Positions 58,846 through 64,000 of a stretch of 64,000 bases of DNA are shown in pieces. The notes under the pieces were generated by a model. That model worked only from the letters and a program-made list of their open reading frames with translations. It searched no databases and was not told the DNA's origin. How positions within the stretch are numbered: the stretch's first letter is position 1; every line of letters begins with the position of its first letter. A program made the position numbers and the translations under genes. Source of the stretch: Adenophora triphylla var. japonica (Eukaryota; Streptophyta; Magnoliopsida; Asterales; Campanulaceae); the NCBI GenBank assembly GCA_022495995.1, contig JAFEMH010002091.1:184001-248000 (forward strand), read 5' to 3'.

Positions 58846-59559
58846 CACCGACACGTCCACATCACACCTCAGGACACCGACACGTCCGCTCACCATTTCA
58901 TCTCCGGACACCAACACGTCCACATCACCTTCGAACACCACCACGTCCTCACATCCGACCCAAGCGGTCACCTCACACACGAACGAGGGAAAAGGAGAGA
59001 AAAGAAAGGGAGGGAAGTGAATTTAAATTCCTTCCAATGTGCTTCCGAGTTAGGAAGAAAATGAAAGGAAAAACAAAATTTTCTCCCTTCCGAGTTTTGT
59101 TCCGAGTTTTGAAATGAAACGAGAGGAAATAAAAAGAAAATGACTTTTATACCCTCAAGTATTTTATTTGATTTTCACTCATATTATTCAAAAATGGAGT
59201 ATAACATAACATACAAACAGACATTTTTTCGAATAATCAATAAACAACAATAAAACAGAGCAAAACAGATCTGAAAATAAAAATGCAGAAAATTAATCGG
59301 TGATTTAAAGGTTACCGAATAATTAGGGTTTCGATTGTTGAATAGATGAGTTGAGATTCTGGAAACAGCCTCTTCTTCGTGATGATGATTTTGATTTGAT
59401 TTCTGTGTGTTTTTTCTTGTTGCTGGTATGGTGAGTTTCCGAGTTAACTGTGCTTTGTTTTGGTAATGCCGTTGTAGAGTAGCCGGAAGACAGCTCTGAA
59501 GGCAACTGGACACTCGTCGCTAGTGGGGCGCCACTCCAGGACAGTGGCGTGGTGGGTGA

Positions 59560-59712
59560 ACTGAGGGAGAGTGGAAGGGGAAGATGGATGGGGAAGGGAG
59601 GGGAGAGGATAGGAGAAAGGGGGAGGGGACGGGTTCTTGGGTGAGGGGGTAGAACGATGGAGGGGGCGGGTGGGGTGGGGTAGGGTGGAGAGGGAAGGGA
59701 TGGGGGGGAAAA
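59560..59712. repeat. G-rich low-complexity stretch
   Basis: Runs of GGGG/GGGGG with A/T interruptions (for example GGGGGCGGGTGGGGTGGGG). It gives a spurious proline/serine-rich frame on the minus strand. Several four-tract G-quadruplex patterns are possible. Confidence 0.8.
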
Positions 59713-60199
59713 TGGAATGTGAAATTACCAGCAATTTTCATGGTTGCATTTTATTTTGGCCAAAATCTCAAAAAAAAAAATCAGTTTTTCCTGAATAATA
59801 GGAAAAATGGTTTTTTGTGTTGCTGTCTATCACCGCCGACTTCACCGGACGTCGATTTCTCTGTTTCAATTGGATTGTCCGAAGATGCAATCGTTTCAAA
59901 ATGTCAGAGTCGAAGTAAGAGGTTGACATTTAGCAATAATCCCACCCAATCTCTACTCTTCTCTTAGTCCCAAATCTCTACTTTAATGTTAATAATTTAA
60001 TTGATTGGTTTCATTCTCTCACCTCTATTCATCAAATTGAAAAAATCTATTTGATTTTGCTGAATGGATCAGGACTACCTCAATCCTCACCTCAACTTCG
60101 CCATTCTATTTGAATTTTCCTCTCACTAATTTCTGTTAGGGCTGGAGAGAATTTTAGGGCTGTCATCCTTTCTTTCTTTCTGTTCAGCAAATTAGCCAG

Positions 60200-60540
60200 T
60201 GCTAGATATAATAAATGCCAGTCCAATTGTTTTACAATGCCAGTGCTAGGTATAATAAGTGTCGGTGTTTGTATAAAACAAGTGTCAGTGTTAGTTTAAC
60301 AAAGTGTCAGTGTTAGTGTAACAAAGTGTCAGTGTTAGTTTATAAACTGACTTAATATACATGTACTGACACTTTTTTTACACTGGCACTTTGTTACACT
60401 GGCACTTTGTTAAACTGGCACTGACACTTTTTACACTGGCACTTTGTTACACATGCGCTGGCACTTTGTTAAACAGGCACTGGCACTTTTTTACACTGAC
60501 ACTTTGTTACACTGGCACTTTGTTAAACTGGCACTAGCAA
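60200..60540. repeat. Inverted array of about 20-bp CACTGGCACTTTGTTA units
   Basis: The left half (60200-60345) repeats AACAAAGTGTCAGTGTTAG. The right half (60370-60540) repeats the reverse complement (TTACACTGGCACTTTGTTA). The centre is near 60350-60365. The transcript of either strand could fold into a long imperfect hairpin. Confidence 0.9.
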
Positions 60541-60846
60541 AAACGGGGAAAACAAAACACGTTTTTTCTAAGTGCCAGGAAAAACACGTTTTTTGTAAGA
60601 CCAACTCTTTATTTTGTAGGGTAAAAGCGGGATAATAATAAAAATTGTCAAGTTTTCACTTTTTTTCCTTCCATTTCCTTTAAATTTTGGGACAAAATTT
60701 TTTGAAGGAAAAGCCTAAAAATTTCCTCTCCTTTCATTCCACTTCCTCCCTAAAAAATCTCGAAAGCATGCTAACGAGGGAAATTTATAAAAATTTCCTT
60801 CTCTTTTTTTCCCTTTCTCTCCATTTTTAAACTCGAAAGCAGGGCC

Positions 60847-62970
60847 TTAATCTATTGATAGTTTTACACTCATCTTTTGCTTGTAATTTACTTGGCTTCA
60901 AGACTTAAAAAGTCCAATACTCGTTCAACGAGTTGGGTGTGTGGTCAGCACCCAGCTTGGTTCATAGCCAAGTTGAATCCACGGTGAGGATCCAACTTCG
61001 CTCGCCAACTTAACGCTCGCCAAAGTATCTAACAAAAAACACAGAAGGAGAAAGAAAAGAGACAATACCTACGAATGGAAAAGTAAAGCTGTAAAATCGG
61101 TTGAACTTTGGTCGGGGAGGAAGAACTACAGTGGTCGGAATTCGTCTGAATTCTCTTGCTGTTCTCTCAAAGGTTTTGGAAGCGTAAAGAGTGAAAGGGG
61201 GAAGACGCCTTGTTTTTATACCCTAACAATTGAGAGTTTGTTGGTCACAACCTGGGCCATGGGTCAACTTTAATGAACGCGCGCCTTCCCAAGGCGGAAT
61301 GTCAAATCTCGATTCCCGCTCAACAATGATGAAAAGGTTTTGACGACGCCCTTTGAAATTCAAAATGCTTCGAAGTGGGCGCCAGTTGTCCCCCACGTGC
61401 TCTACCCTCACAAGGCCTCTTGGCATTCCACCTTTCCACCTCCACCCACTCGATCGTGTCCAACGACTCAAGTGAACACGGTGCCGATCTTTATGCTTCC
61501 TACTCTCCCCCTAATCTCGTAGAAAGGAGGGGGCCACTAAAAGGAATAACCCAAGTACTTGCTCGGGTGATAACCCATGGAGGCCCACTCGGCTCCTCGT
61601 TCTTCGGAAGCCTAAGTACCTTATTGATGGGCTCGCATGGTGACCTTAACCCACGAGCACGAGCCCGAATGGTCGTTTTAGAGCCCGAGCTCAGACCCAG
61701 ATCCCTTGGACAGTAGGGGACAAGTTGGGCACATCAAGGATGGCACGAGGATGAGCTCATTGTTAACTAAGCTCACGAGCATGAATCACCAACAAATTAC
61801 TGAACATGATCTAGTCCTCGATCCTCGATGCAAACCGAGCAGGGTCTTGCTCGGACAATCCTATTTCCGCAAGGATTCTGGTGTATGAAGGATTCTAATG
61901 ATAGTCAAGATACACTTCCTAATCCAACTCTTATTCAGATCCCTATTCTTAAGGATTACTCCCTCTATCGCCTAAATATGAGATCATAACTCCAAAATCA
62001 GGTCTATTCTATTCTCTAATCGTTTTCCCTTTATTCCTTTCTTATTTTCTCTCAATCAATACTTACTCTCACGCCGGAGGGCCTTCGTGGGTAAAGCGGG
62101 CTTAGTTTATTGTTTGTTCTTCTTTTTCACGCTTATTTGAGGTAAATCCAGATATCCAATCCGTCGATTCCAGCTGAATTGACCCAAATACAATTTTGGC
62201 TCAACCTATTCAAAATGGAAAAAGGAATAGCTTCAGAATCTTGTAAATTTTTGTATGACTCCTAAAAAACAAAAAATTGTACTCCTTCATCCTATTTATA
62301 TTGACCTAATGACGCTACAAGAATAAGGCCAATACCAACGGAAATTGTTGATGGGAAGTATTTCGTAACCAATCTTTAAAAAAAAATAGTCTGTCCATGT
62401 CCTTTTAAGATTTTGGCACCATTTTTTTAAGTCAATTGCAACAATAATATTTCGAATGAACTCCTTGTGAGGCTAAGCTCTCAATTAACCCACCATGCCT
62501 TTGTGATATCCTTGAGGGCGGGGGCGAGCCTGTTGGCTTCTTATGTGATTTATGAATGTCGACTATATTCGCTTCCTTATTAATAAGGATCATCAAATCA
62601 CACAGCACAAAGTTTGCCAAGTAGCAGTCGAATAAGATTAGTTTCTAGAACTCCCGCAAGGCCACAAACAATACATAAGGACGTTGGGAATCAAATTTAC
62701 ATAACTTAGTGCAAGACTTGGGGTCGCTGTATTCCTTAATCACCCAAATGTAATAAGTGTAGCAGAAGCATTCGAATCATGTGTATGTAGCACGGCTAGT
62801 GAGCCCTTTATAGATAGAGGGTGTTTTTGCCTCAGTTATTGGTAGTGGAAGCAACAACTCTTCGAATGCCTCATTTATGATTTTGAAGAATTTCCGGATG
62901 ACTGTAAGGGAGCGTACAAGCTTGATCATTAAATCCAACTTAAAGATGGAAGGAGAAAGGAGCTTAGCCC
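60847..62970 (+). repeat. Duplicated block, right copy, part 2
   Basis: Matches 40479-42595 with high identity, including CTTACTCTCACGCCGGAGGG and the featureless 780-bp tail. It has a short extra copy of TTCGCTCGCCAAC at about 61000 relative to the left copy. It stops at CTTAGCCC where a new LTR begins, while the left copy continues AGCCTGCTATGG. Confidence 0.9.
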
Positions 62971-64000
62971 TGATACGACTATGGATAATGAGTTGGGCCA
63001 AGCCACTGTAGGTAGGCCCAATATGAAGACATGGGCCTAGTCTTCTGGCTTAAGCCGTACTGCTGTAGTCACGGCTCATCTGCGAAGTTAGAGGATTCGG
63101 CCTCATAGTTTGATGAGCGACAAGGGCCATGTAGCGTAAGAGTGTTATAGCGAGAACAATGGAGCCATGCGAGGTAGTGCAATTAAATGTTAGCGGGATC
63201 ATCCAATTTGGCCTCTGAGGTAAGGGTATGTCCGCTGAAATAGGCGGCCTGGGATGGCGACTATAGGTCGCTCACCTTCCCGTTGGTTGCCGCCAATGCG
63301 ACATAGGCGTCTGGGCGTTTCCTGGAGCCACGCTCGGGCTGGCGCCTAAACGCTCCTAACCCTAAATATTCTTGATGGGTGATTGATGTGACAAGGTGAA
63401 CAGTGAAATCCCACTATCTTTGAGTTGGTTGAGACCATTGGCTGGATGATTGACACGTGTCCCCCCATGTGCATGGCACATGGGGGGTTTGGGGTATAAA
63501 AAGAGAGACCCTCTTCATTTACATGTATGCATCTCTCTCTCTACCTTCTCTCTCTAAAAACCTCCATTGTTGTACCACCTTCTCTTTGTTCATCTAACCT
63601 TACTCTCACGCCGGAGGGGGTTCGCCGGAGTCACCCCCGGCCTAGTTCACGTGGTTTCTTGTGTGTAGGCTGCTCATCCAGCAGGGAAGGAGCCGTGGTA
63701 TCCTGTTTCATCAAGTCCCGGTGTACCCAAGGTTTTCTTATGGTAGCATCAGTTGGTTCCGTTGCCGGGACCTGATTTTCTTTCCTTGCTGAAGAATTGT
63801 GAGCGTGGAATGGTGATTTCTTAGAGGCCCATTTGAGGTGTTTGTAGGCGGTAGGGTGTTCACCTGGAAGGTAGACGGTACGGTTTAGTTCCCCAGAAAT
63901 TGTGTCTAAAGTTGTTTTAAGGGCTGTTTTCTTGGTTTGTTTTGGTTTGAAGTTCTTTTTAAACCCAGAAAGTGATCGGAATGGTACAAGAAAAGGGTGC
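62971..64000 (+). mobile_element. 5' end of an LTR retrotransposon (runs off the window)
   Basis: The 781-bp LTR begins TGATACGACT and ends GTAGCATCA (63751), followed by a primer-binding-like site TTGGTTCCGTTGCCGGGACC (63753-63772), similar to Athila/Tat-type sites. It then has at least 230 bp of leader without a visible ORF. It inserted into the right duplicated block after ...TTAGCCC. The LTR contains CTCACGCCGGAGGG (about 63604), a motif shared with the P4-related LTR. Confidence 0.8.
63452..63501 (+). promoter_or_regulatory. LTR promoter: G-box, 12-bp palindrome and TATA box
   Basis: GACACGTGTC (G-box core CACGTG) is directly followed by a perfect inverted repeat (arms CCCCCCATGTGC and GCACATGGGGGG, 3-base spacer) and, 8 bp later, TATAAAAAG (63495-63503). 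This looks like a compact promoter about 250 bp before the LTR end. Confidence 0.65.

Larger units (their letters stand above)
57694..60846. mobile_element. 3.15-kb non-autonomous DNA transposon with PIF/Harbinger-like ends
   Basis: It splits the right copy of the duplicated block and is flanked by TTA on both sides (57691-57693 and 60847-60849). The left copy has a single TTA (40479-40481). Ends are GGGTCCGCTTCCAAGTTT and, reversed, GGCCCTGCTTTCGAGTTT, then AATG-AGAGAAA in both. A TTA duplication and GGG(T/C)C ends fit PIF/Harbinger (Tourist) elements. No transposase is visible. Cargo: Tat antisense-gene sequence (about 57760-58625), a 41-bp minisatellite, a G-rich stretch (59560-59710) and an inverted repeat array (60200-60540). 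Confidence 0.75.

Noticed and set aside
59444..59741. Proline/serine-rich minus-strand protein
   Set aside because: It derives from a G-rich low-complexity stretch, with no conserved domain or splice context.
40247..62970. The two 2.35-kb blocks as the LTRs of one element carrying HEN1
   Set aside because: The left copy is preceded by gag-pol and both copies start inside integrase coding sequence, which an LTR would not. HEN1 also has its full intron set.

Overview
This is nuclear DNA of a flowering plant, probably a eudicot. It holds one intron-rich plant gene in a dense nest of LTR retrotransposons, MITEs and minisatellites. There is no operon structure and no prokaryotic gene. Nearly all transposon reading frames are broken, so most of the window is decaying repeat DNA. 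The only gene that looks functional is a HEN1-type small-RNA 2'-O-methyltransferase. It is on the minus strand, with nine coding exons between 42918 and 56199 that join in frame into about 949 codons.

Layout. 1-4431: 3' end of a plus-strand Tat/Ogre-type Ty3-gypsy element, with three minisatellites, a polypurine tract and a 1.8-kb LTR. 4435-23938: a large minus-strand Tat/Ogre composite. It has LTRs at both ends (22193-23938 and 4435-6094), an Ogre-type primer-binding site at 22172-22191, degenerate linker/PR/RT/RH/INT coding at 12535-18600, a second LTR-like block at about 20030-21960, and two plus-strand (antisense) gene remnants, at 7369-9745 (plant mobile domain type) and about 10480-11943. 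23939-30344: 3' part of another plus-strand Tat element. It carries its own antisense, intron-containing plant-mobile-domain pseudogene (24392-27165), three minisatellite blocks and a 1.3-kb LTR. About 30353-34715: an Athila-like or non-autonomous element with one frameshifted ORF, a long (AAT)n tract and a TGATG...CATCA LTR. 34716-40335: a plus-strand Tat-lineage gag-pol, 5' truncated, interrupted by about 300 bp of plastid 16S rDNA.

40248-42595 is a 2.35-kb segment (pol 3' end, LTR-like sequence and flank). It recurs in direct orientation at 57462-62970, on the other side of HEN1, so the gene sits between near-identical direct repeats. The right-hand copy is split by a 3.15-kb element with PIF/Harbinger-like ends and a TTA target duplication; the left copy preserves the empty site. 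That insert carries a piece of Tat antisense-gene DNA. The right-hand copy is then cut by a new LTR retrotransposon whose 5' LTR is 62971-63751.

How the parts relate. HEN1 methylates miRNA/siRNA duplexes, the pathway that helps silence elements like those around it. Its last intron (4.86 kb) separates the metal-binding catalytic residues and holds a tandem array of perfect hairpins, G-rich runs and MITEs. The points of most interest are this intron, the direct-repeat bracket around HEN1, and the repeated association of Tat elements with spliced antisense plant-mobile-domain genes and related minisatellites.
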